Assembly: GCF_003590095.1 (NCBI RefSeq)
Contig: NC_039478.1
Location: 9,176,001 to 9,240,000, forward strand
Direction of reading: 5' to 3'
Length of the DNA: 64,000 nucleotides
Origin: Trichoplusia ni
Taxonomy: Eukaryota; Arthropoda; Insecta; Lepidoptera; Noctuidae
Shown here: positions 36,548 through 48,198 of the stretch, in pieces
Position numbering within the stretch: position 1 is the first letter of the stretch
Layout: the number at the start of each line of letters is the position of its first letter
The notes under the pieces: generated by a model
Told to the model about the DNA's origin: nothing
Databases searched by the model: none
What the model saw: only the letters and a program-made list of their open reading frames with translations
Made by a program: the position numbers and the translations under genes

Positions 36548-36761
36548 TCTTATAAATAAAAATGAATTGCTGTTCATTAGTCTCGCTAAAACTCGAAAAC
36601 GGTTGAACCTATTGTGCTTATTTTAGTCTTGGAATATTCGTGAAAGAACATGCAAGGTTTAAACGGTGACAAAATTAGGAAAATTTGCAAAAAACTAAGT
36701 ATTTTTGTTTGCTTTATAATTATCGACCGTAAGGCGTTACGTAGTTCGCCAGGAGAGCTAG
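36548..36761 (+). mobile_element. non-autonomous Helitron-like element, group 3
   Basis: It starts TCTTATAAATAAAAATGAAT and ends GTTCGCCAGGAGAGCTAG before T. The interior has CTCGAAAACGGTTGAACC, the typical second segment of this group. No coding capacity. Confidence 0.6.
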
Positions 36762-37080
36762 TCTTTTATATTTTCGTTCGTCTATTAGTTTCGCACCTAG
36801 ACAATTAGTGTGACCTGATTATATCCTACAGCATCAATGAAAAAGGCCATAATAATATAGTATTGATATCATCATCAATTTGCATCATCGTTATTTAGCA
36901 CCAGGGACTAAATAATTTATGACTTGTTCAATATTAGCTAGATTTATGAGATGATAGTATTTCAAATAATTTAATGTTTAAATAGATACATTATTTATGG
37001 CCCAGACTTTAATTTTGTTATAAGGCAATGTACTATATTATTTAAAGATTTAAGTAATAATGTCACAATTATATCGAAAA
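36762..37080. other. non-coding stretch
   Basis: AT-rich, nothing recognised. Confidence 0.5.
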
Positions 37081-37306
37081 CTAGCTGTTGCCCGCGACTT
37101 CGTCCACGTGGTTAGAATTTTCCCCATTTTCCATTGTATCTTCGCTCCTATTAGTCGCAGCGTGATGTTATATAGCCTATAGCCTTCCTCGATAAATGGT
37201 CTATTCAACACAAAAAGAATTTTTCAAATCGAACCAGTGGTTCCCGAGATTAGCGCGTTCAAACAAACAAACAAACAAACTCTTCAGCTTTATATATTAG
37301 TATAGA
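37081..37306 (-). mobile_element. non-autonomous Helitron-like element, group 1
   Basis: Minus-strand start TCTATACTAATATATAAAGC and end GCGGGCAACAGCTAG, with A beyond the CTAG end and T beyond the 5' end. An internal deletion removes the segment around AGATATAAGTTATGATT that other copies carry. Confidence 0.65.
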
Positions 37307-39628
37307 TATAGATTATGGAAAACAATATTATATTTTTCAGTGTGCCTACTGCATATTAAAAATAAAAAACAAACCAACCAAGAGCAACATATTCTTGCTC
37401 ATCCAATTTTAATAACTACCAAGATATCTTTCTATAAGAAAAAACTCAAATAGTCAAATACAAAAGAAAAAAACCTAGTCTAATTTTGGTCCTTTGTCCC
37501 TCGATACACAGACCAAGTAGTCAATTCAGGTTGGAATTCCTTTTCATTACCGTGTGAAACCACTGGAGTACTCGACTCGCCTGCCCACTGTCTCGTGCAC
37601 TTGCTCCAGTAACAGGTGCTATTATGCGAGTGAGCCAGTACTTGTTGTGCGGCAGCAATGCCTCGGGATCACAATGGCTGTGGTAAATTGTAATGATCGC
37701 ACCGAGATGGTTTGCAATGTTATCTACATTGAATTGGTGTGATTGAATGTTGTGAGTAGGTTGGTAGTACAGAGATTGTTGCTCGATCTGACAGAGTTTT
37801 GTTTTCAATCATGGTTGGAAGTTGTCATAAAATTTTGGAAGATTAAGGTTGCTTAAAAATCGAATTGGTGTTTTATTCGAAATTGGAACATCTTTTTATT
37901 TATTTAAAAACAATTGGTAATAAAAATAATAAAAAACAAAAGCTGTTAGTCACTGTGAAAAGTTTACGGCATAAAGGTCGTGTTCTTCGTTTAGGTAACA
38001 AAAGGTCTGCCCGTATTCATACCTAATTATACGGAGTAATTATTTAACACTAAACTTGTTGGACACAAAAAAATAAACAAGAAAGAATCTTTTTTAACCA
38101 TCCTCAATCACCACCCATAACTTCTCAAGAGGACATAAAATACGCACACTGTCAATAAACAATAATTACATTAATTACCATCAAACTCTTAACATCAAAA
38201 AGCAATAAATAAGACATACGACCGATTCGTTATTTTTTCACTCAGTACATTAACATAGCCATTAATATCTGCAAGACTGCCCATATCTCTTTAACTAGGA
38301 CCAGAGCAGTTGCGAAAGCGAGACGGAACGATACAAAATAGAGTGGCATCTCTCTTCCACACCTGTAACAGTTTGGTTGTAAGAGGTAGTGGTAAGTGTA
38401 AGATTTTACACACCTCGCGCTATAAATCATAATAAATTAGAGTTTTAATGGGTTTTTGACTGAAAAAAAATCGAGAGTGATGCACCGACCGACGGTCTTG
38501 TTACATAAACGAAAACTTTCGATTCATGTTCAGAGCAATCACTGCATGCTGCCTTTCGGAGTCACTGTAGCGAATTCGACATGAAAATCTTGTTACGATA
38601 AAATCTTTAATTGTTGCTTTTACAAAAAAAAATAAGTCAGTTTAATGCGTGCAGAAACAGTGGTCTTTTCGTACGCGGTTAACACTTCAACCTAAATACC
38701 AAACTAAAGTTATAGCTTTAGTTTTGTAAGACTTAGTATCCGTACTAAATTAGGTCAGTTTATTAATTTTCATCTTCTTTTTTTTTGTACCATTAATAAT
38801 TGTCCTTCTAACTACTTTCTTTTATAAGGTAACTATGAAACACTAGCTGAGGCTTACTTCTCCTGCTTGGATCCCGGCTAAAACTGCAAAACATTACTCT
38901 CCTTAACGAAATTGGATAAACGTCTATTAAACTCTAAGAGATTATTAATGTGATGTTTATTTTTGTGTGCACATATAAAAGTCATCCATATCACTAAAGA
39001 CCAGTTAAATTCTCTCTGTCGCAATAGGGCCATACCACTGACCTGTAGGTACTTATACGATAGTATTGTCATAGACAACTATTTCAGTCGTTTTGTAACT
39101 ACTGTTATCATTGTAATAAAACGCAACCGGAACAGCAATAACAATTGTTTACTAAGATTGTGCAACGAAATATCAACTAATAGTTATGAATAGTTGTAAA
39201 TATATCGCTATAGTATTGTATGTCTCGTTTTATTGCTACTAAGTTCATATTACTATAAATGTATCACAAGTTATTGTTTATGATAAACTAACAGACTTAC
39301 TGTTGCTTCGTTTGCGTAAGGACAATCGTAAAATAGATACTTAAATAGTTCAAATGTAGTTACAAAGACGGACTTTGAACATAAGGATAAAGGACCAACA
39401 TGTTTAAATGTTTGGTCCTTTGAGTCTTGAAGAAAAATTTGCCATAAGCTTTAGTATCTAACTTAATGAAAAACCTTAATGTAAAACTTTAATATAAAGC
39501 TTTAATATCTAATTATACTGATAAATGATTAACTTTTCGCCTAATATGACAATATGCGATTTACGCCAATACCTATCAAAACTGTACTCAATTCAACGAA
39601 ATCTAATAATAACCTCCCTTGTTCACAG
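37307..39628. other. non-coding stretch before the myosin IQ exon
   Basis: A moderately GC-rich segment at 37540-37720 is open on both strands but has no clear codon bias. A short hairpin lies at 39389-39421. No myosin motor exon was found in this stretch. Confidence 0.45.
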
Positions 39629-39901
39629 ATCATGTTCCGCGGCGGTGTCGTGGGCGAGCTGGACGCGCGTCGCGATGCCGCCCTCGCGCGCGTGCTGGTC
39701 CGCCTGCAAGCGCGCGCGCGCGGCCTGCTGGCGCGCCGGCGTGCCCAGCGCCTGCGTACGCAGCACACGGCCGCGCGCTGCGTGCAACGGAACGTGCGCG
39801 CGTTCCTCGCCGTCAGGGACTGGCCGTGGTGGAGGCTGCTCGTTCGTGTCACCCCGCTGCTGGCCGTGCACAGGACTGAGCATCGGCTTAAACATGCACA
39901 G
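39629..39901 (+). CDS. Mhcl: myosin XVIII exon: IQ motifs and neck/tail junction
   Basis: Flanked by TTGTTCACAG and GTATGT, 91 codons, phase 0 at both ends. It opens with IMFRGGVVGELDARRD, the post-converter FRAG-like start of a myosin lever arm. Next is a degenerate IQ motif (LQARARGLLARRR) and a second (CVQRNVRAFLAVR), which would bind light chains or calmodulin. Then comes DWPWWRLLVRVTPLL, the conserved entry to the class II/XVIII tail. Order and wording match vertebrate MYO18A and Drosophila Mhcl. Class XVIII myosins bind actin, have little or no ATPase activity and form antiparallel bipolar filaments with myosin II. The exon is extremely GC- and Arg-rich compared with its surroundings, so antisense frames here are shadows. 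The motor exons that should precede it in the full-length isoform are not in the window. Confidence 0.9.
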
Positions 39902-42900
39902 GTATGTATTGAGAAAGACTTTGTATTTTTGTCCATATGGTCAGGGAGCAAATTGGAGTGAATTGGAGTCTTGTATAATTTGAGGTTATCAAAGCACCTG
40001 CGATATGTAGCTGAACAGCTCATTATACCTGAAAACATTCATGGTCAGGTTATTCGACTTTATCGACGTATTTATTCAATAAATGATTCTGACTTCGAGT
40101 AATTACTTATTAAAAAAGGTGAAGGAAAAAATCGTGAGGTCCAAAAAAACAGCACATTTGAGATGTCACTGTTTCCAGATCTCAATATTTGGCATCCAAG
40201 CTCCCTCTCGCTGTATTCGTTCACCCCTTTTCAATGGATCTTAGAATGAAATATTAAGTCCTATATGTATATATATATATATCTTGTCACTTTTGTACTT
40301 TGCCTGCGTCGGGATCGAAACTGCCCTTCCTGCATACGAATCCGTACATAGAACCATAAAGTCAGCACGATGAACGACAGGCAAAGAATAACTTATTATC
40401 TTTCCATATATTGACATTCCTAAAAGGCAGAAATAACAACATTAATTCATTACTTTCTCACAAAAGTAATTTATTTAAATTGATTTTATTATAAGCTGGT
40501 AACAGTTCCCCAGGTCATAAAGCGATCGCTGTAATTGAATGGGAGAATATGAAAGTGCAAAACGTTTGGCCCTAGTATGAGAACTTTGGAATTTATGGTA
40601 AACAATAAAATTAAAGGAAATTCAAACTTATTGCCAAGATTATAAAATACATATTTGATCTATTACGTACAAATATAGTGGTTATATTACTAAAAATGCT
40701 TAAGATAATACTCTGCATGGTTGTGGATGATTTCTCTCTATCAGTTTGTGACACTTATAGCTAAACCGCTGACCCGATTTAGATAGCACTTGCCTTCAAA
40801 CCTGAGTTGCAACTTTAGCTTCGATTGTCCCAATCATCAACATCTACACGACCAGAACCGCGAGAAAAAACTACTCATACACATGGAGTCCTTTTAATAA
40901 TATTTTTATTCAAATCTACAATATACATATTTATCATTAGTCATGCGCAATTGTTATTCAAATTTACAAAACGCATATCAATCTTGCAAAAGAAAGACCC
41001 ATCTAATGCCCTTTGACCATATCTTCCAAAAGTGTTACGGAACCCATACGACGGTCACGGGTTATCAAGACACAAAGCCCACACAATGAGACTCCAGCGA
41101 GATTTCCTGCTTCTAATCATGCTGTATAAAATAGGCCATTGACCCCGTCAAATATTTCTGTATCAATGTATATGTGTAGGTAGGGATAGTAAAAATTCTC
41201 TGCGTTTCCTGAGGTGCCCATCCTTTTCCGACTATTTGTTAGTACCAAGATTCTACTCTCTAGAGACTACCACCATCTACCCATCTGAGCTCCTCAGGAC
41301 CAACCCAGTCAGGGCAATACGAAACTCCTTAGTAAGACTGGCTGTTAGACTTCCTGACTTCTGACTACACGTAAGGTCTGTCAAAACAGCAATAACGAAA
41401 GTCAATCTCACCAGTTTTAAAAAAAACTCCGATCTTACATTGTAAGTATGATCTATGTAGTCACATGCATGCCAATACGTAATTATTCAAACGCATCTTC
41501 TCTTATTTTATAACCTCGTAAACTCCCACGTATTTACGCCGCAACTCTCAAAATAGACTTTAAATTGAAACAATACAAAACTTCAAAGAAACTTGAAATA
41601 GCTTCACAAACAAAAAAGGAGATTTTAATTAATTACGTCAATCAACATCGAAAAACATCAAAGTTTGAACTCAGCTCTATTAACTTTTTACGATAAGTAG
41701 TCACGCTAAGACGATCCGTTCTTGTTCACGTAAAATTTCTATACATACTTAAAAATACTGCTACGGGTTGTTCATAAGAGCTTAAGACTTATTTTATAAA
41801 TTAAGACATTCAATAATTGATTACATGTAACAAATAATCAGTTATCAAAACATATTCAGCCATCCTAACAAAATGACACTAAACAGATCCAAATTTGTAT
41901 ACTCCCTATTTTGATTGCCTTACAGACTAGGAGTCCAAATAAGCTATATGCAGAGAAGCAAAATTAAAAAAAAAGAACTGATTTCGTCGCCATTTAATAG
42001 CCGGCTCTTAAATAGTATTTAAATATAGAACGCCTGCTGCTACCAAGCTTTTAAACATTTTGGCACAGATGAGCGTTGAGATGACTTTATACCAAGGCGC
42101 TCTGTTTTAAGCAAAAAAGTAAATAAAACAATATGAAAATATAATGAATATTAATTATTAATCGCGTTAACTGACCTGCACTTTATATTTTTTAAGGCGT
42201 AAGTTTATATCGGCTTTAGTTTGTTACTTCTCACGCTAAAATGTCTGGAACGAGTCGTAATATAATAATGTCTGAAACAATTTGATTTATAATAGAAGGA
42301 ACTTGTCTTAATATTATTAGTACATTTAATACAAATTTCAATGTTGTTGTATAACCACGGGTAACACCGCGGCGTAACTAGTTTTTTTCCTTAACATCTT
42401 CTGCTATATGAAAGCAGGCTATAAAAGTATCAAATTAAAAACATTCGCAAACTTTTTCCTATCGATTAAGAACATAAGTATGATAATCACAGATTAACAT
42501 TAATTAAATCGATCTCTCTCGATCAAACGATTGATTGACAGTATGTTTTAATTAACTGATAAATATTTAACTAAAACTCATAAATATACGCTTAACGAAA
42601 CAACTTAAGGAATAATTTATTTCGATCATTGAAACTGCCTTGACCAACAACGATCATTTGTGTGATTGGGGATCGGTATTTTCTAAATTTAAAGATGGCG
42701 GCGTATATTTATCGTCAGACGTGTAGTTCTCATTGGCTAACCACAAAGTAACTTATTAGACCAGGGTCGATAATTTTTAAAACCAAAATAAATAATAGTA
42801 GGATGAAACCCATTAGAAAAAGAGGGGAATATTATAAAAATGAAAGGAAACATAAATTACGAGCGATCTCAGGCCGGGAAGGGGGTGGGGGTGACGTTTG

Positions 42901-43889
42901 AAGGGTAAAATACGGTTTTTCTCGATTCCCGGCAAAACTAAAAGTCGTATCGAGCAAGTCGAATGGCAAAGTTATAGGTAATAAAAAGATCTAAGACATT
43001 ATTTTTTTTCACCCTGGTCACCCTGGTCTATATATACTTAAACGGACTGCTTATTCTTGGCTGCAATGTCCCTCAAAACTCGAAAACATTAAAACTGCAT
43101 CGCAAATTTCTTCTACATTAAAATATTTCTGCTCGTCCAATGCAAGGTTATGCGAGTACTCCTATCTTATAAATTGCACCCACAATTACTAATAACCATC
43201 AAACATAGTAGCCATTTCCAATAAATAGTGTTTGCGTCGACATTCAATCGTCAATGTTTTAATTACGTTTAACCCACTCCTCATTGGGGCAGGGTATGTT
43301 CATGACGTCAACGCCGAGATTTCCTCTCGCGTCCATCTGTTGCACGTGTTTGTAATGGGTATGTGTGGGGCCGAAGGCACGGTCCCGAGACTAATGGTGG
43401 ACAAATGGTATCGAACACGCACCGTCGAGATCGTGGGAGATTGAAGTTCTGGTAGATATTTAGGGTTCCGCAATCAAGGAGTGAAAACGGATCCTTCTAC
43501 GATAATAACACTAAGCCTCCGCTGTCGATGTCGGTCCATCAGTCACTAGTCTGTATCTCATGAATTGTTATACCGGTGTTTTACGTCATTGGATTAAAAA
43601 CTGAATTCTGAAAGTTTAATCTTGATAAGTTTATTAGCTATTAATGTTGAATTGAACTTAAAACACCAAAACTGACCGATTCACAAAAGAAGGAAAAAAG
43701 GAAAACCGACATAATTTCGCCCCTTAGTAGGTATTGTACCTACCTGTATCACATATTTACATCTGAATAAACATTCCTTATCTACCATCTACACCCCAAC
43801 AATCCTCTTTCTTATTCCACGCAATTTCCTGCGCACCTCATCGTTTTGCCTCCCATTTCCTCCCCATCGGACAGTCATTAAGCTCAAAC

Positions 43890-43975
43890 CGCGGCCATGT
43901 TTTGTCCGCCATCTTTGATTCTCGCTAATCGGCGCCGATTTCCGCGGGACAGCGCATGCGCGAGCCGCAAGTGGT
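43890..43975. promoter_or_regulatory. promoter-like YY1/NRF1 cluster
   Basis: GTCCGCCATCTTTG (YY1 type) is followed by the palindrome ATCGGCGCCGAT and GCGCATGCGCGAG (perfect NRF1 type), in a CpG-rich patch within an AT-rich intron. In other animals this combination marks ubiquitous TATA-less promoters. No coding start is seen next to it. A weaker NRF1-like site (GCGCCTGCGCA) lies at about 46265-46275. Confidence 0.4.
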
Positions 43976-46900
43976 GCATCGTATATTTAGATGACTCTAT
44001 TATCGTTTTGAGATGTTGTCTTTTTTTTACTTCTTGCTGTCATCGTGTTTTATGGAGTTTCTATTCTTATTATAGAGGATTCCTTCATTACTACTTGTAC
44101 TAATACTACATAATCTAGGTTTACACGATATCGTAGTAATCAACAAAAGGTTTTCTCAACCATTCGACTTTGGTCAAAATATTATGTAGTTCTTATTCTG
44201 GAATTAATGTGTTTTTCAGCAAAGTAGGTAAGCCTGATTTCCTTAATACAATTTTGATGATATTAGGAACTTTGAGGGACTTAGAAACGTGAATATACAA
44301 TAAATTCACATCTCCTAGTCTAGTTGGTACAAGTGTGATTAGATAATTAGTTCAGTATCACGTGTTAGTGTGCCATGGGAACTTGGAAGTAAAGAACAGT
44401 GCTCTATGACTATACGTGTTTAACCTATAGACAAGCGGATCTAGTTCCATATACTACACGTTGTTAGGTCTTACTTAGCTTTGGTTGTCATTGACATTAC
44501 AGGAATTGAAATGTGGGGCATGCATGAATAACGTAACGTAACTTAATTTCCAAACACCTGCACCAATACACGAATGACGTGGTTCAGTCAGTAAAAGTCT
44601 GACACTAAGCCTTTCCTTCTACGAGGAAGCGGGTATGCCCATGAAGATTCTAACTACAAACAGAAAAAAGGAATGTGTGGATGGCTTCTTCTTTTGCTTA
44701 GTTCTCCTTCTAAAGATGTCAAAATATGTGCAAGCGACCTCGTAGCTTCTAAAACTGCATTGAGATTTTTTTGTTAAAACGTGAGCAAGCATCGTTTCGA
44801 AACATATCAACTATGATAGGTTTCTTTCTCAATGTATTCGATGAGGAAATTAGTAGCTGACGTATGTTAAATGAAACTAGTAAAGAAGTACATAAATAGC
44901 CAGCAATCCTTTACATTTTCTTCCTGTATTTTCTTACACCATCACCAAAAGTCAAAACATTCCATTCCTCTCAACAAGTTTCCAGTAAGCACAGTACAGT
45001 TGTGTACAGTTGTTATGCAAACTAGACAGCAAATAGCGCGAGACGAGTTCACAACGATCACCTCAGCATCACATACTTACACACAATGCAGTTCACATGG
45101 GACGGTTGGAAATGTTAAACAAACAAACAGATTTGTGTTACGGCAGGGATTTTTTTAAGCTGTGATAAGGAATAGTGACACTGGGTTGGTGGATAAATAA
45201 AAGCATTGAAACTCCGATGGCTGAAAACAAAGTTCTTTACAGCATTCATTTAGTTTGACCTACCCTATTGTCTGTCCAATCGTGTTCAATACCATAGTGC
45301 AAATTAAATTCCCGGTTTCCGATTGAGCTGAAGTATTGCCAGCATATTATATATAGATGTTGATGTATACAGTTAAGATTCGTTTGTAAGCAAAAAGCAA
45401 GGAAAAGCTTGTTAAAAAAACCTGACTTTTTATGATTTTCCTCAACTCCACAACTTTCACACAAAGACATCAATGGACCCTGTTGGGAACGTAAAAATTT
45501 GGAAGAGAGGAAGAGGACTGAATAGCGAAGTAGTCAAATCAATATTGTTTTAAATTTTTAACTGTCTCAGTACTAGACAACTGATAAACATACTTGTTTA
45601 TTTCTTTGAGAAATGTGAATGCAACAACATATACACATTTTCTAAGAATCTTTATATACATGTATGTATTTTCTTCAACGCCATACATGTATGAAGATGT
45701 AATTATGTCGCTACACTCATCCGTTACCGTAATGGTCCACAAGAATTCTGTAATCTCTCTCGTAATCTGTAATGCCAATAATAAATGTTTTATTAATTAG
45801 TAACATCGCGAACTGAACTATTAAAGGGTGTTGTACACTTGATATTATTCATTTTTAGATAGAGTTGGTTAATGAGGAAGTTGTTGTATTAATTGTGATG
45901 TGTAGTTTCGGATGCGTCGCGGTTATTCTTTAATTGATAAATGTGTTACGAGAATTGTACTTCTGTTCTATTGTTTTTGGGCTGTCTAAGTTTCCCTGAT
46001 TCTCCCGCGTTATTTTCCGTTCTCTTACGGACTTCTTATCATCCCTACCCACAGCCTATTTTTATTAAAGTAACACTGGCCGAAGCTATTCTATCTCAAA
46101 AATCCTCCAAAATCGGTTAAGTCGTTTTAAAGATTACACATAACACTCAAACTAGCAGACAGAATTGAAAAATCTAAATTACCCGATCGCCAAGTATACA
46201 GCGTCCCTAACACCCACAGTTTAATGAACGCCACTCGAGTTTTTCTTCGCATTCTCTCGACGCTGCGCCTGCGCATTTCCGCGTGTTGTAACAGTATGTC
46301 TGGCTCGCTCTAATTGCCGGGATTACTTGGTACCTCGGATTATGCGATTAGAAATCAAACCTACTATTAAATGTCAGTTGTGTAATTAATGTAAGATGGC
46401 GGTTATGTTAGGCCTACGGCTATACTTTGAGTTGTATTAGGAAGATCACGATAGAGATATTCGTATTTTTGTATTTGTTTGTTGTGTTTTGATTAATTTA
46501 GTGGTTGTGTGGAGGTAACGATATTTGATAAGGAATGTTTTTTCGTAAGAATAGACTAGGAATTGATGGAATTAGGTACATTAAGAGTAGATAAGTCATT
46601 TATGTTAATGAATGCAATGCAACCCAATAAACCTGAAAAAATTACGCAAAAAAAAGCCTTACGATATTGAAAGGGGCTTCTATGTGGCATGATGATGTAC
46701 CAAGCGGCTTTAAATATAATCAGAATATTAACGAGATCATATTATTCAAAAGAGTTTTTAGGCTATAGAAAATTGCAGAAAGAGACCTAATTCTAGATAA
46801 AAACAAATCGAAGAAAAATATCAAAATTACTTTCCTATATTCAACAAACTGCATTTGAAAGAAAAGCTAAAATTATTGCTTCAAATAATAGCGTCTTAAT

Positions 46901-47424
46901 TATACTCTAAGCATTAGATTAAAACATTAATCATTGTAAATTGGCCTTTATACCTTAACGTGTACAAAATAAAGCTGAATTTACAATAACTCTGTACAGT
47001 AATCATTTGAACAACAGAATACCGTATCGATATCACTTAGAATTCTGACAGCGCATGTGCAATGCTTTCATCTATCATTTCTCGTTTCTTAACTATTAAT
47101 CTAATATCGACTCTATAGCAACTTCTATAAGATTGATTCTATCAAATAACAAGCTCAGAGCATTTCTTGTGAGATTTAAAATTCTTGCCTGGTGAAATTG
47201 AACTTTGTTGCTCATGAGATAGAATTGATTTTAAGAATGGATGTATTAATTCTTTTTAATTGTTTTCGTTATTCAAAATCTTATTTCAAATTTTCTCTGT
47301 TTAAAGAAAAAAATGTTGCACCGCTCTATCGCGTATTTGGATTGAACACAAAGCAAAATATTATAGTTTGCAAGCTTATAATTAGCTTGAAGTCAATTTC
47401 ATTGATAATTTTGAAATGTCCGGC

Positions 47425-47687
47425 GACGGGCCTGTTGGTCTAGTGGTTAGTGACCCTGACTGCTATACCGGAGGTCGTGGGTTCGATTCCCGCCCAGGAT
47501 AAATGTTGTGTGATGAGCATGATCATTTGTTCTGGTGTCTGGGTGTAATTTATCTATAATATGTATGTATTTAGAAATATATAAGTAAGTTTATCAGTTG
47601 TCTGGTTGCCATAACACAAGCTCTGCTTAGCTTGGGATCAGATAACCGTGTGTGAGTTGTCCCAGGATTTATTATTATTATTATTAT
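47425..47687 (+). repeat. tRNA-derived SINE, well preserved
   Basis: The head has a clear A box (TGGTCTAGTGGTTAGTGA) and B box (GGGTTCGATTCCCG), the internal Pol III promoter. It lacks a proper acceptor stem, so it is not a functional tRNA. The body includes GTGTCTGGGTGTAATTTATC and CTGGTTGCCATAACACAAGC, and it ends in a (TTA)n tail. Probably the youngest SINE in the window. Confidence 0.8.
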
Positions 47688-48108
47688 CTGACTTAAAAAG
47701 TGTATTTCATATAAATAACGCGGTTTGATATAGTAGTTATAAAGAAATAAGAATATTGTAAATAATTATTTCGTTTAAGCGTAAAAAATAACTTCAGTTT
47801 GATGGAATAAAAAGACGTTTCCTAGAAAACTGCAAACAGTCCATAATTCAAATAAATAAACGAAAAAGTCGGTCAAAAACTTTTGACCTATTTTCAAGAC
47901 ATAAATATACAAACACATTTGCAAATCTATATTTATTTTACGTTATGCATACACACGTACACGCACATAGAAACCATATACTAACACACAGGTCACGGCA
48001 TCCATAATTGTATACAAATTGATGGGTGACTGAAAGCGCAATTTCTAACACCATACACTCAGACCAAAGCAAACCTTATACGTTACTAAATAGAGTTGTT
48101 TTTTCCAG

Positions 48109-48198
48109 GAGGAGCTGGAGACCCTGCGGGCTAAACTGGACAAGGTGGAAAGTGAAAGAACACACTACAAGAACGAGACAGAACGACTCGAAACTAAG
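48109..48198 (+). CDS. Mhcl: myosin XVIII exon: proximal coiled coil
   Basis: The acceptor is TTTTTTCCAG and the donor AAG|GTCAGT; 30 codons, phase 0 at both ends. The peptide starts EELETLRAKLDKVESERTHY and ends ETERLETK, a clean heptad repeat rich in Glu and Lys. It follows the WPWW exon in frame and corresponds to the first coiled-coil segment of MYO18A. It contributes to tail dimerisation. Confidence 0.88.

Larger units (their letters stand above)
39902..48108 (+). other. Mhcl intron, about 8.2 kb
   Basis: It contains a SINE-tail-like fragment at 40118-40190, a (TA)n run near 40266-40281, a GC-rich repeat-like block at 42865-42960, another repeat-like block at 43255-43445, promoter-like sequence at 43890-43975 and a SINE at 47425. 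No further coding exon is supported. Confidence 0.6.

Noticed and set aside
36533..36549. (CTT)n run as an expanded microsatellite
   Set aside because: Only about five units; ordinary simple repeat at the edge of a Helitron-like copy.
37521..37808. Frames open on both strands near 37.6 kb
   Set aside because: Neither strand has clear bias or splice signals; the minus frame lacks an ATG.
39541..40038. 165-codon minus-strand frame and overlapping plus frames
   Set aside because: Shadows of the GC-rich IQ exon at 39629-39901; the myosin frame alone explains the sequence.
47425..47500. Apparent tRNA gene
   Set aside because: A and B boxes are present but the acceptor stem and anticodon arm do not form, and the SINE body and (TTA)n tail follow. 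It is a SINE head.
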